A stretch of DNA of 64,000 nt from Paraeggerthella hongkongensis (GCF_003726035.1 NZ_QICD01000010.1:1-64000); one strand, 5' to 3'. Numbered from the stretch's first letter, positions 7,967 through 17,439 are shown. The notes: generated by a model not told the origin, from the sequence alone. Program-made: numbers and translations.

Positions 7967-9379
7967 GTGTCCGCAGAAGCAGCAGTACCAACTTTCATCA
8001 TCCTCGGCGCGTTCGTCGCGCTTTTGGCAGCCCTCAAGTTCCTGAAAAGCAAAGGCGTCGCATTCACGCCGCGCGTGTTCGCCGCCTTAGGCATGGGCGT
8101 CGTGCTGGGAATCGGCATCCAGCTTGGCGCAGGCCGCGGCACCGAAGCCGCCACCGTGGCGCTTGATTGGATGTCGATCGTCGGCCAAGGATACATCGGG
8201 CTTTTGAAAATGCTGGTCATGCCGCTTGTGTTCGTGGCCATCGTAGGCGCGTTCACCCGCACCGAAGACACGCTGAACCTCGGCCGCATCGGCGCTATCG
8301 TGCTGGCCGTGCTGCTGGGAACCGTGGCGATATCGGCCCTGGTCGGCTGGGCTTCGGTCGCGTTCACAGGGCTTGCCGGAGCCAGCTTCGCCAACGGAAG
8401 CGTCGACGCTGCGAAAATGGATATCCTGCAAGGCCGTCAAGAACAGGTGGCCAACCTCACCCTGCCGCAGGAAATCCTTTCGTTCATCCCCACGAACGTG
8501 TTCGCCGACCTTGCCGGCACGCGCTCCACCTCCACCATCGCCGTGGTGATCTTCTCCGCCATCGTCGGCATCGCCTATCTCAAACTGCGCGACAAGGACT
8601 CCGACCAGGCGACGTTTTTCAAGCAGCTCATCGACAGCCTGTACGGCATCGTCATGCGCATCGTGTCCATGGTGCTGGGGCTTGCCCCGTACGGCGTGAT
8701 GGCGCTCATCGCGCACGTCATGGCCACCAGCGACTACAACGCCATCCTCGACCTGGGGAAATTCGTGCTGGTGTCCTACGCGGCCATCGCGTTCATGTTC
8801 GCGGTGCACTGCCTGATCCTGCTGGCGAACCGCACCAATCCCTTCATGTACCTGAAGAAGGCCTTCCCCGTGCTCAGCTTCGCCTTCGTGGCGCGCACGA
8901 GCGCCGGCGCGCTGCCCCTCAACATAGAGACGCAAACGCGCGCTTTGGGCGTCGATCCCGCCACGGCCAACTTCTCCGGCAGCTTCGGGCTGTCTATCGG
9001 CCAAAACGGATGCGCGGGCATCTACCCGGCCATGCTGGCCACCATCATCGCGCCCACGGTAGGCATCGACGTGTTCTCGCCTACGTTCATCATCGGCTTG
9101 ATAGCCGTGGTGGTCATCAGCTCGTTCGGCGTGGCGGGCGTGGGCGGCGGCGCGACGTTCGCCTCGCTCATCGTTTTGGGAACCATGGGGCTGCCCATCG
9201 AGATCGTGGGCTTGCTGGCATCGGTCGAGCCGCTGATCGATATGGGGCGCACCGCGCTCAACGTAAGCGATTCCATGGTTGCCGGCGTAACCGCGTCGAA
9301 CGCCGTGGGCAAGCTCGACCGCGAAACGTTCAGCGATCCCGAAGCGCGGGTGAGCAGCTCCGCGCAAGCCGAGCTGTAA
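7967..9379 (+). CDS. Dicarboxylate/amino acid:cation symporter, TcyP-like (probable L-cystine uptake)
   Basis: A 470-residue polytopic protein of the DAACS family with about eight transmembrane helices and two re-entrant loops. The motif SIGQNGCAGIYPAM and the segment ARTSAGALPLN resemble the TcyP/YdjN branch, whose studied members import L-cystine. GTG 7967 is chosen because AAGGGAG lies just upstream and the translation from the earlier ATG at 7934 is poor. No transport partner gene is nearby. The substrate could instead be glutamate, aspartate or another dicarboxylate, as assignment within this family by motif is uncertain. Confidence 0.82.
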   Translation: MSAEAAVPTFIILGAFVALLAALKFLKSKGVAFTPRVFAALGMGVVLGIGIQLGAGRGTEAATVALDWMSIVGQGYIGLLKMLVMPLVFVAIVGAFTRTEDTLNLGRIGAIVLAVLLGTVAISALVGWASVAFTGLAGASFANGSVDAAKMDILQGRQEQVANLTLPQEILSFIPTNVFADLAGTRSTSTIAVVIFSAIVGIAYLKLRDKDSDQATFFKQLIDSLYGIVMRIVSMVLGLAPYGVMALIAHVMATSDYNAILDLGKFVLVSYAAIAFMFAVHCLILLANRTNPFMYLKKAFPVLSFAFVARTSAGALPLNIETQTRALGVDPATANFSGSFGLSIGQNGCAGIYPAMLATIIAPTVGIDVFSPTFIIGLIAVVVISSFGVAGVGGGATFASLIVLGTMGLPIEIVGLLASVEPLIDMGRTALNVSDSMVAGVTASNAVGKLDRETFSDPEARVSSSAQAEL

Positions 9380-9427
9380 CGGGGCTGCGCTCGCTTCGCA
9401 AGCACCTCGCGCACACCGTGAATCCAG

Positions 9428-9460
9428 CGCGTTTGCGCAGACGACGCCTGCGCAAACGCG
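9428..9460. terminator. Bidirectional hairpin between convergent genes
   Basis: A perfect 13-bp stem, CGCGTTTGCGCAG with CTGCGCAAACGCG, and a 7-base loop lies between the convergent symporter and HAD genes. It has no clear T-tract, so it may be a transcript-end stabiliser and not an intrinsic terminator. Confidence 0.6.
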
Positions 9461-9468
9461 AAGTCGCT

Positions 9469-10260
9469 TTACTGCACGCCCTCCAGCAACGCACGCAGCT
9501 CCTTCTGCACGCTGTTGTCCACATTGGTCCCGATGGTCTTCGACGCGATCTGCTTGATGGCGGAACGACCGTTGCCCATGGCCACGCTCATGCCCGCCAT
9601 GCGAAGAATCTCGTAATCGTTCATGGAATCGCCGAACGCCATCATCTGATCCGCCGAAAGCCCGTGCGCATCGAGCACTTGCTGGATGCCCGTTGCCTTG
9701 CTCACGCCGCGTTGCATGACGTCGATCCACTTGCGCCCCGACGGAGCGAACACGAAGTCGTCGTCCAACTCGCGCGTGAGAATGTACGCCATGTCCATAA
9801 CGTCTTCGTCGCAGTACACCGATGCTTTCAGAATGCTCGTTTTAGGAGAAGGCACGTCCGTCACGCACGTTGGGTTCGGCAAGTTCTTGTCAACCTCGCG
9901 CTCGAAACGCGCCTCGTCGTCAAGCAGGTAGCTGCGCGTCTCGTCGAACAGGGCCAGATGCATGGTGTCGAACAGGTTTACCATGCGCGCCAAACGCCGA
10001 ACGGCAGCATGCGAGAACACCTCCAGATCGACCAGCTCTCCCCCGACGATCACCTGCGCGCCGTTCGATGCCACGAAGTCCATGCAGTCGGCTACCGGCT
10101 CGAACAGTTCATGCAGCGTGTCGAACCGCCTTCCCGACGAGGCTACGAACCGAACGCCCGCATCCTGCAAGCGCAGGATAAGGTCGTACGAGCCTTCGGG
10201 AACGCGCTCGTTTCCATCCAGAAACGTGCCGTCCATGTCGCTGGCGATAAGCTTGATCAT
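9469..10260 (-). CDS. Cof-type HAD-superfamily hydrolase
   Basis: A 263-residue haloacid dehalogenase-like phosphatase of the Cof/YidA (IIB cap) type. Motif I is ASDMDGTFLD at the N-terminus with the nucleophilic Asp. Motif II is in RFVASSGR, and motifs III/IV appear as the KATGIQQ lysine and MAFGDSMNDYEILRMAG. Such enzymes dephosphorylate sugar phosphates, PLP, FMN or similar; the substrate cannot be told. The ATG at 10260 has AAGGAG seven bases upstream. It stands alone, convergent with the symporter gene. Confidence 0.88.
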   Translation of the reverse strand: MIKLIASDMDGTFLDGNERVPEGSYDLILRLQDAGVRFVASSGRRFDTLHELFEPVADCMDFVASNGAQVIVGGELVDLEVFSHAAVRRLARMVNLFDTMHLALFDETRSYLLDDEARFEREVDKNLPNPTCVTDVPSPKTSILKASVYCDEDVMDMAYILTRELDDDFVFAPSGRKWIDVMQRGVSKATGIQQVLDAHGLSADQMMAFGDSMNDYEILRMAGMSVAMGNGRSAIKQIASKTIGTNVDNSVQKELRALLEGVQ

Positions 10261-10402
10261 GACGATCTCCTTCTCTGCGGGCCCCCTGTGAGCCCGATCC
10301 TTTTCCTTTACACGTTCTGCGCCCCATTGTAAGGCCCGCTCCCGCACCCCACCGTTTCTCCGTGAAGAGTTTGCAAGATGTTGATGTTGCGTGAGACGAA
10401 GC

Positions 10403-10484
10403 GTGAGACGAAGGGACGGGGTCAATGACTCATGTTCTGGTCTGCGACCGAACATGAGTCATTGACCCCGTCCCTTCGTCTCAC
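10403..10484. repeat. 35-bp perfect inverted repeat (REP-like hairpin)
   Basis: Arms 10403-10437 and 10450-10484 are perfect reverse complements over 35 bp, and the 12-base spacer contains a further GGTC-TGC-GACC mini-stem. The left arm is preceded by a near-copy of its first 12 bases (10391-10402). The core GGGACGGGGTC is REP-like. It lies between the divergent HAD and HTH genes where no terminator is needed, which argues for a mobile or structural repeat. Confidence 0.85.
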
Positions 10485-10647
10485 CAGGTCAGATGCCGCG
10501 CAACCTGAACGTGCGCGAAAAATAGTAAAACGCAACACCAAGGTGGTGGAACGGGCAAGCCCGCAATCGCATCATACGAGCTACCCCAGCGCACGGCGCC
10601 GCGCTTCGGGTATCATGAACCGCAACGAACGGAAGGAACCCACCGCT

Positions 10648-11889
10648 ATGAGCTTCGCCGACAACCTCGTCTACCTTCGCCAACACTACGGCGTGACCCA
10701 AGAAGGGCTCGCCGAACAGCTCGGCGTGTCGCGCCAAACCGTATCGAAATGGGAAGCAGGCACGAACTACCCCGAAATGGACAAGCTGCTTGCGCTGTGC
10801 GACCTGTTCCACACGAACCTCGACGACCTCATGCGCGGAAGCGTGCACGTGGTAAAGGAAAACGACACCGAGAGCTACGACCGCCACATGAACCGCTACA
10901 ACCTGTCCATAGCGATGGGCGTGGGGCTCATTTTGGTAGGCGTCGGCGTGATCGCGCTGCTGGAGACCTTCGGATGGCCGAGCAACCTGCAAACCGTCGT
11001 ATTGCTGTCGTTCGTGGTCGTGGGCGTGATGCTTCTCATCGTCGGCGGGATGAATCACGCGGAGTTCAAACGCCGCAACCCCTCCATCGAGCCGCGTTAT
11101 TCCCCCGACGTGCTCGAGCGATTCGGACGGCGCTATCCCGTCATGATCGCCGGAGGCGTAGGGCTCATTCTACTTGACGTGATTTTCCTGGTAGGGCTAT
11201 CTCCGGAAGACGCCTCTTTCGACGTCGTGCGCGGGATTCACATGGAAGAGCTCCTGATGGGCCCGTTCATGTTCGCAATGGCCCTGGCCGTGGGGATCCT
11301 CATTTGGGCCGGCATGCAAAAGTCGAAGTACGACCTGTCCGAGCTTACCTACATTGCGCATCGTCAAGACCTGGGAGCCGATCTGCCGCCTTCCGCCATC
11401 GTCAAAACGCCTGAGCAAGTGCGCGCCGACCGCATCATGGGCGTTATCTGCGGATGCATCATGATGCTGGCGACCATCGTGTTCCTGGTGTGGGGCTTCG
11501 TGCCGCTGTTCGATCAGATCGGCACCTGGAACGGCCTGGACAAAAACGCGCTCAAAGATGCCATCCGAGACGGCCAAGGCGGGTTCTACATTAGTTGGAT
11601 CGCATTTGTGGTGGGCGGAATCCTGTGCGGCATCGTTTGTCTGATCGGCAGCGTGTTCACCAAGTCGAAGGAAGACTGGATTGCCGAAGCGCGTCAAGAA
11701 GACGCCTGGATGAAGATCGCGCACGCCAACGAGCAGCAGAACGATCCCTGGTCGCGCGGGACGAATCATGCCTCGCAGAAAAACGAGACCCCGCAACCGC
11801 CTGCGTCCGGAGCGCCCGTGCCGCCCCCGGCGCCGAAGCCTGCGCCCGCGGCAAACGACCACGACCGCACGGGAACCAGCTGGCGCTAG
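10648..11889 (+). CDS. XRE-family regulator fused to a multi-helix membrane domain
   Basis: A 413-residue protein with a Cro/C1-type helix-turn-helix at residues 8-62 (YGVTQEGLAEQLGVSRQTVS, then KWEAGTNYPEMDKL). Five or six predicted transmembrane helices follow (about 88-400), then a Pro/Ala-rich cytoplasmic tail. HTH domains of this subtype joined to membrane segments are known in Firmicutes and Actinobacteria as membrane-tethered regulators. The ATG at 10648 follows GGAAGGAA. No partner gene is adjacent, and the signal sensed is unknown. Confidence 0.78.
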   Translation: MSFADNLVYLRQHYGVTQEGLAEQLGVSRQTVSKWEAGTNYPEMDKLLALCDLFHTNLDDLMRGSVHVVKENDTESYDRHMNRYNLSIAMGVGLILVGVGVIALLETFGWPSNLQTVVLLSFVVVGVMLLIVGGMNHAEFKRRNPSIEPRYSPDVLERFGRRYPVMIAGGVGLILLDVIFLVGLSPEDASFDVVRGIHMEELLMGPFMFAMALAVGILIWAGMQKSKYDLSELTYIAHRQDLGADLPPSAIVKTPEQVRADRIMGVICGCIMMLATIVFLVWGFVPLFDQIGTWNGLDKNALKDAIRDGQGGFYISWIAFVVGGILCGIVCLIGSVFTKSKEDWIAEARQEDAWMKIAHANEQQNDPWSRGTNHASQKNETPQPPASGAPVPPPAPKPAPAANDHDRTGTSWR

Positions 11890-11948
11890 CCCACATCCCT
11901 GGTCGGCGTGCACCCGCGCCGACTGCCGGCCCGCGCGGGTGCACGCCA

Positions 11949-12018
11949 GAGGGGCATTGTCGCCCCAAACGCACGCTTTTCAGTGCCAAAGCGTCCGTTT
12001 GGGGCGACAATGCCCCTC
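11949..12018. repeat. Large perfect hairpin between convergent genes
   Basis: Arms of 23 bp (11949-11971 and 11996-12018) are perfect complements; after one mismatch, ACGCTTT (11973-11979) pairs with AAAGCGT (11988-11994), giving about 30 paired bases. The motif GTCGCCCCAAACG resembles GTCGCCCGAAACG in the hairpin at 29020-29071, suggesting a shared repeat family. It may also end transcription of the HTH gene and uup. Confidence 0.8.
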
Positions 12019-12067
12019 GCTTACTGCACGCAGCCCCTGGCTGTCGCCGGTGCGGCGGCCCGGCGCC

Positions 12068-13936
12068 CTATTCGCCGAGCTTTTCCGCTGCTTCGAGCCA
12101 CTCTTCCTCAAGCGCGTCGACCTGCGCCTCTAGATCGTTGATACGCGCCTGCAAATCACCGAGCGCCATGAAGTCGGAGGGATCCGCCGTCGACATCTCC
12201 GCCCGCACTCCTTCGACCTTGCTGCGCAGCGTGTCCATCTTCCGCTCGTTCGACTGCATCAGCTTGCGCAACGTGCGAATCTCCCCACCCGAAAGAGAAG
12301 CGCCCGCGGAAGCAGAATCCGAAGCAGGCTCCCCGTTCCCGTCCGGTCGGCCCGCGGCGCCCGCCGATCCGCGTTCGCCGCCAGACGAAGCCTGCTTGGA
12401 CGCTTGAGCACCGCCGCTGCCGGTCGGGCCGCCGTCCGTCATTCGCAGGTACTCCTCGACTCCGCCAGGCAGATGACGGATTTTGCCGTCGATGACGGCA
12501 AACTGATGGTCGGTCACGCGCTCCATAAGGTAGCGATCGTGCGTGACCAGCAGCAACGTGCCGGGCCACGCATCCAGCAAGTCCTCCACTGCGGCAAGCA
12601 TATCCGTATCCAGATCGTTGCCCGGCTCGTCCAGGATGAGCACGTTCGGCTCATCCAGCAGAATCAGCATCAAGGCAAGGCGGCGCTTCTGGCCGCCCGA
12701 CAAATCGCACACCGGCTCATTCAGATCGGCGTTCGTGAAGCCCAAGCGCTCCAGCAGCTGACCGGGTGTCATTTCCTTGCCGTCGAGCATCGTGCGGCGA
12801 TTGTAACGCCCGATAACCTGACGCACGCGATCGTCGCCCAAACTGGACAGATCGTCCAAGTGCTGGGACAGCACGGCGAAACGCACGGTCTTGCCAATCT
12901 TCACCAAACCGGACGTAGGCGCTTGCAGTCCTTGAATGGTGCGTAGAAGCGTAGTTTTACCTGCGCCGTTCGCGCCCACGATGCCGTAGCGGTCGCCCGG
13001 CCCGATAATCCATTCCACATCGTCGAGAATCGGCTGGTCGGCGCCGTCGAAGCGCACGGTCACGTGCTCCAGATCCACCACCTGCTTGCCCAGGCGCGCC
13101 ATTGCCATGCGCTTGAGCTCCAGCTCGTTGCGCAAGGGAGGAACGTCGGCGATCAGCTCCTGAGCCGCGGCCACGTGGAACTTCGGCTTCGTTGCGCGAG
13201 CGCGGGCACCGCGCGACAGCCAAGCCAGCTCGCGGCGCAGCGCGTTCTGCCGCTTCTGCTCGGCCAATGCCGCCAGCCTATCCCGCTCGACGCGCTGCAT
13301 GATGTACGCCGAATACCCGCCCTCGAACGGCTCGACCACCTTGTCATGCACTTCCCACATGCTCGTGCACACTTCATCGAGGAACCAGCGATCATGCGTG
13401 ACCACCAGAAGGGCGCCTTGCCCCTGGCGCCACCGCCGCTTGAGATGGTCGGCCAACCAGGTGATGGCGCGCACGTCCAGGTGGTTCGTGGGCTCGTCGA
13501 GCGCCAGCACATCCCAATCGCCGATGAGCAAGCGAACCAGGTCGACCCGGCGGCGCTGCCCGCCGGACAGCGTGCCCACCTGCGCATCCCAAGGAATGTC
13601 GGATGCCAAACCGGCGATGATCTCGCGGATGCGCGCATCGCCCGCCCATTCGTATTCAGCACGGTCTCCCACAACCGCGCGCTCGACGGTGTCTTCGTCG
13701 CGCAGGGCGTCGGACTGCGCCAGCACGCCCACATGCACGGTCCCGTTCCTCAGGACGCGCCCCTCGTCGGGCTCTTGCATGCCGGCCAGCAATGCGAGCA
13801 GCGTCGACTTCCCGTCGCCATTGCGTCCGACGATGCCAACACGATCGCCCTCGTCGACGCCAAGCGATATGCTTTCAAATACCTCTTTGGTCGGAAACTC
13901 AACCCGAACCTTCTCGCAGCCAAGCAAAAACGCCAT
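12068..13936 (-). CDS. uup: ABC-F family ATPase, Uup-like
   Basis: A 622-residue duplicated ATPase without membrane segments, so an ABC-F ribosome-associated factor and not a transporter. Domain 1 has Walker A GRNGDGKST, signature LSGGQRRRVDL and LALDEPTNHLD. Domain 2 has GANGAGKTT, LSGGQKRRLAL and LILDEPGNDLD. The interdomain linker reads LSRGARARATKPKF, matching the Uup hallmark. An extra low-complexity stretch leads into a C-terminal coiled coil (about 560-622), as in Uup. It likely acts on the ribosome or in replication-linked processes. An antibiotic-resistance role is possible in this family but unsupported here. Confidence 0.9.
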   Translation of the reverse strand: MAFLLGCEKVRVEFPTKEVFESISLGVDEGDRVGIVGRNGDGKSTLLALLAGMQEPDEGRVLRNGTVHVGVLAQSDALRDEDTVERAVVGDRAEYEWAGDARIREIIAGLASDIPWDAQVGTLSGGQRRRVDLVRLLIGDWDVLALDEPTNHLDVRAITWLADHLKRRWRQGQGALLVVTHDRWFLDEVCTSMWEVHDKVVEPFEGGYSAYIMQRVERDRLAALAEQKRQNALRRELAWLSRGARARATKPKFHVAAAQELIADVPPLRNELELKRMAMARLGKQVVDLEHVTVRFDGADQPILDDVEWIIGPGDRYGIVGANGAGKTTLLRTIQGLQAPTSGLVKIGKTVRFAVLSQHLDDLSSLGDDRVRQVIGRYNRRTMLDGKEMTPGQLLERLGFTNADLNEPVCDLSGGQKRRLALMLILLDEPNVLILDEPGNDLDTDMLAAVEDLLDAWPGTLLLVTHDRYLMERVTDHQFAVIDGKIRHLPGGVEEYLRMTDGGPTGSGGAQASKQASSGGERGSAGAAGRPDGNGEPASDSASAGASLSGGEIRTLRKLMQSNERKMDTLRSKVEGVRAEMSTADPSDFMALGDLQARINDLEAQVDALEEEWLEAAEKLGE

Positions 13937-14007
13937 GTGTCCATCCTTCTTCGCCTACGTTCCACTCCCCATGATAGCGAAACAGCACGGACACGACGTT
14001 CCCATTC

Positions 14008-17000
14008 TTAAAACTGCGTGCGTCCTCGACGGCATCGCGCAACCGCCGCAACCGCAGTCGCCACCGCAGCAAAGGCGATCGCAATCATCGCAAAGGCGGC
14101 TCCGGCTGCACCGTCGCCCGTAGAGACGAGGGGCTTCGCCGCTTTGCCGCCTGCGCCACCTGCGCTGTTCGTTTCGTCAGCAGACGGAACGTCCCCACCG
14201 CCAGCGGGACCCTTTGCAGCCACTTCGTACGATACGCTGGCGGAATCGGGCAGCGCGTAGTTGGCCGCATGCGCACCCGTCAAGCTTACCGCCGTGGCCG
14301 TATGCTTCCCCGCCGTGGCCGCGTCTGCGCCTTCGACGGTCACCGCAACGTCCTCGCCCGCCAAAACGCCCAGCGCCTTGGCCATGACCTGCTTGCCGTC
14401 GCCCTCGACGCGCCCTTCGATGTTGGACCACTCCAGGCCCACCGCCTTGGGATGCACCGTGAGCTCAATGACTGCGCTCGCTTCGGCCATGTTGCCCGAA
14501 GCAACGTAGCGCGCCGTCAAGGTTACCGCAGCACCAACGGGAATGCAGCCGCTCGCCGTGTCGTACTCCAGCGTATACACGCCCTCGGCGTCCGCATCGA
14601 CCGCTTCGCTCACCTGCACGGCGCCATAGAACAACGCCATCTGCCCCGATGAGGCGGGAGCGGAATTCGCCGCGCTAAGCGTGCGAACACGCGTCGGAGC
14701 GCTTTCGCCGGTAGGCGTCGGCTTCGCCGTCACCTTCACCTTCTGGCCGTACGAGAAAGAAGCAGCACCTTCGACAACGTTGCCCTGCGCGTCAAGAACC
14801 TGCACGCTTCCCGGTTTGAACTCGGATCCGGACTGCGCGATGGCGTAAGAAGCGCGCGCGATATCGTCCGCCAGCACGTACCGGCTCGCCTGCGCGCCCG
14901 TCAGCGTTGCCGTTGCCGTATGCTCCCCGGCGTCGCGCGCGTCGCCGCCGCCCACTGTCACGCCCACCTCGTCGCCAGACAGAATGCAACCGTCCTTGAT
15001 GACCGCTTCAACCTGCTTGCCGTCCCCGAAGAAGCGCCCTTCGGTGTTGCTCCACGCCAGGTCAACAACCCGGGGCGTCACCGTGACACGCACGACGCCC
15101 GTCAGAGACTGGTAGTTGAAGGCGTCTTCAGGCGTGAACGTCCATGCAGCAAGATGATCTCCCGGAGTCGGCACGGCGTCAGGGTTGCTCCAGGCAAACG
15201 TACCGGCCACCACCTCGCCGGCTGCATTCTTGGCCTCGCCGGAAAGCGCAACCGCGTCGCCCAGCGTCCTGCCGTCGTATTCGTAGGTCGAAGGAGTGGC
15301 GCTTACCGCAGCGCTTAGAACCTCGCGCTCCACCGCGTTCACCATAATGGCGTTGGAGAACGTCCGGTAGTTCTGCGATTCAATCTGGATGACAAGCAGC
15401 CCGACGGGGCCAACGCTCACGTCAGCGGCCTCAAGAATAGGCAGCGTCAGCTCACTCTGCGCGATGGTCGCCGTGCCTGGCGTGTACAGTTCGGCAGGCA
15501 TACCGCTGTCATCCGCAAGCGAATACGCAAGCGTCCCGTACGAGCACGCGTCCTCTAAAACAGGAAGCAGCGCATCAAGCGTATACGTGTAGTCAAACGC
15601 AACGCCCAACTTCACGTCCAAGGAGGCGCCCGTCACCTGCGGCGCTGGTGCCGGGTTCACGATCAGCCTGTTGGACTCGAAGCAAATGTTGTAGTTGTTG
15701 CTGGTCAGACCCTTGGGCGTGAGGTAGTAGTCGCCCGCATTGCCATACTGGCTATACGTGAAATCGTAGTCGAGCGCACCCGTCAGCACGGCTTCCGTTT
15801 CGCCGTTCACGAAGCCGCTGCAGGACACCCCGGCACCTGCCGGCTTTTGGCCGTACGTGATAGCGCTGCTGTTGGCCGTGATGGTAAGGGGCGCTTTCGC
15901 AATGGTGATCTGGCCTTCAACCTTGCTTTGTTCGTAATGTACGCCGCCCACGTCTTTGGCTTTGAGGATGGCTTCGATGGTATAGATGCCCGCATCCTTG
16001 GGCAGGCCCGCCTGCTGGGCGCCCGATGCGGTCTTATGCGTGAACGCCACATCCGCAGCCATATCGGCTGGCGTTGAACCGTAGCGAGCCGTGGCCACCA
16101 CGTCAGCCGCCTCGAGTGCTGCGCCGTCGTAGACCAGGCTTGTGCCTGCCGGCTTGAGCGTGAGGGTGCTGGGTTCCGGCGCTTTCACAACGGTCAGGGG
16201 ATACGCGTCTTTGGTGGCCGGGTCTTCGTTCGCCATCGTCTTGTATCCACTGTCAGGCGCAACGCCGTACACCTTGTTGTCGATCACAGGCGTGCTGTCG
16301 GCGAACAGGCCTCCTTTGATGTCTACATACGCACCATCGCTGCCGCCCAGGTAGGGCCCAGCCCCTACTTTAGTAAGAGAAAGCGCACCGCCGGTGATCG
16401 CAATCGAGGCGTACGCCCCCGAATACCCACTGCCGATGCAAGCTGCGCCTTGACCTCCGCTTTCCGCCTTGACCACGCCACCTTTAATGGCGATGTCATT
16501 CGCGTTAGAACCATATACGAGAGAACCGCTGCCAATGCCAGCGGCCATGGAACCGCCCTTCGCGGTAACGTCGCCTCCCGTTATGGTCACGCCGTTGCCG
16601 AGCCCTCCGTCTCCACCGCCAATGCCGGCAGCACGGGAACCGCCCGTTGCGATAACCGAACCGCCGTCTATGGTTATATCGTTGCCCTTCGCGCCGTTTC
16701 CGCCGCCGATGCCAGCACCGTAGCTTCCGCCCGTTGCGACAATTTCGCCACCGGCTATGACAACGCTCGAAACCTCTCCAGCGAAGCCTCCTCCAATGCC
16801 GGCGCCATAGGAACCACCCGTTGCCGTAAGCTTGCCGCCACCCGAAATAGTCAAAGGAACAAAAGCACCCGTCTCCTTTTGCAGCCCCGCTCTGTTCGGT
16901 CCCGATGCCAGCTCATTCTGCGTTCCGTCTTTGAGCACGAGGCTAACGCTCCCCATCGCAATTCTCATCGCAGCAAAAGAGCCGGTCTGCTTGATGCTTA

Positions 17001-17439
17001 CGCCAGCCAGCGTGACATGGGCCAACTCCTTATCGGAATTCAGGCTAATCGAAATCCTATTGGTGGTTTGGTTAACGCCATCTTTCATGAGTATCTCAAT
17101 CGGCGTGGAGGTTTTCACGGTAAGGACACCGTTGTACCAGGTGAAGTCAGTATCCAACTCGCCGCCGATCACAACAAAATCGCCAAGTTCCACACCCGCG
17201 TTAACAAGGGAGTTACCTGATCCGTTGTCGGCGATGTTGTAGCGTGCCGGATAATCCGCACCCGTCGTGCCGCCTTCAACATGAAAAGGGCCAGTGGGGT
17301 CGTCAGCCCACGCCGTTGCAGGACAAGCCAGCAATACTGCGCAAAGAAGTCCAGCCACTGCGCCCATCATGCACGCGAAGCTCCGCGTGCCGCAATCCCT
17401 TGCGTCGTCCTGCGCGCGTCCGATCGATACCGTCGTCAC
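14008..17439 (-). CDS. Cell-wall surface protein with beta-helix repeats and MBG-like domains
   Basis: A 1143-residue secreted protein. The GTG at 17439 is chosen because AGGAGG lies six bases upstream; longer frames lack one. A signal peptide spans about 1-45 (cleavage after AWA). A Gly-rich region with at least five 28-30-residue repeats (ATGGSYGAGIGGG pattern) suggests a right-handed beta-helix, as in carbohydrate-binding surface proteins. Several MBG/bacterial Ig-like units follow (repeated LVYDG, ITYGQKP and LEWSNIEGR patterns). The C-terminus has LVSTGD (from about 1104), a hydrophobic helix and a basic tail (RCRRGRTQF): a variant LPxTG sorting signal. A role in adhesion or glycan binding is inferred. 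Confidence 0.8.
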   Translation of the reverse strand: MTTVSIGRAQDDARDCGTRSFACMMGAVAGLLCAVLLACPATAWADDPTGPFHVEGGTTGADYPARYNIADNGSGNSLVNAGVELGDFVVIGGELDTDFTWYNGVLTVKTSTPIEILMKDGVNQTTNRISISLNSDKELAHVTLAGVSIKQTGSFAAMRIAMGSVSLVLKDGTQNELASGPNRAGLQKETGAFVPLTISGGGKLTATGGSYGAGIGGGFAGEVSSVVIAGGEIVATGGSYGAGIGGGNGAKGNDITIDGGSVIATGGSRAAGIGGGDGGLGNGVTITGGDVTAKGGSMAAGIGSGSLVYGSNANDIAIKGGVVKAESGGQGAACIGSGYSGAYASIAITGGALSLTKVGAGPYLGGSDGAYVDIKGGLFADSTPVIDNKVYGVAPDSGYKTMANEDPATKDAYPLTVVKAPEPSTLTLKPAGTSLVYDGAALEAADVVATARYGSTPADMAADVAFTHKTASGAQQAGLPKDAGIYTIEAILKAKDVGGVHYEQSKVEGQITIAKAPLTITANSSAITYGQKPAGAGVSCSGFVNGETEAVLTGALDYDFTYSQYGNAGDYYLTPKGLTSNNYNICFESNRLIVNPAPAPQVTGASLDVKLGVAFDYTYTLDALLPVLEDACSYGTLAYSLADDSGMPAELYTPGTATIAQSELTLPILEAADVSVGPVGLLVIQIESQNYRTFSNAIMVNAVEREVLSAAVSATPSTYEYDGRTLGDAVALSGEAKNAAGEVVAGTFAWSNPDAVPTPGDHLAAWTFTPEDAFNYQSLTGVVRVTVTPRVVDLAWSNTEGRFFGDGKQVEAVIKDGCILSGDEVGVTVGGGDARDAGEHTATATLTGAQASRYVLADDIARASYAIAQSGSEFKPGSVQVLDAQGNVVEGAASFSYGQKVKVTAKPTPTGESAPTRVRTLSAANSAPASSGQMALFYGAVQVSEAVDADAEGVYTLEYDTASGCIPVGAAVTLTARYVASGNMAEASAVIELTVHPKAVGLEWSNIEGRVEGDGKQVMAKALGVLAGEDVAVTVEGADAATAGKHTATAVSLTGAHAANYALPDSASVSYEVAAKGPAGGGDVPSADETNSAGGAGGKAAKPLVSTGDGAAGAAFAMIAIAFAAVATAVAAVARCRRGRTQF

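Noticed and set aside
8087-9730. Open frame opposite the symporter gene
   Set aside because: His/Arg-rich translation with no domain; the sense strand encodes a clear DAACS transporter.
11949-12018. CRISPR-like palindromic repeat
   Set aside because: There is no regular array of repeats and spacers and no cas gene anywhere in the window.
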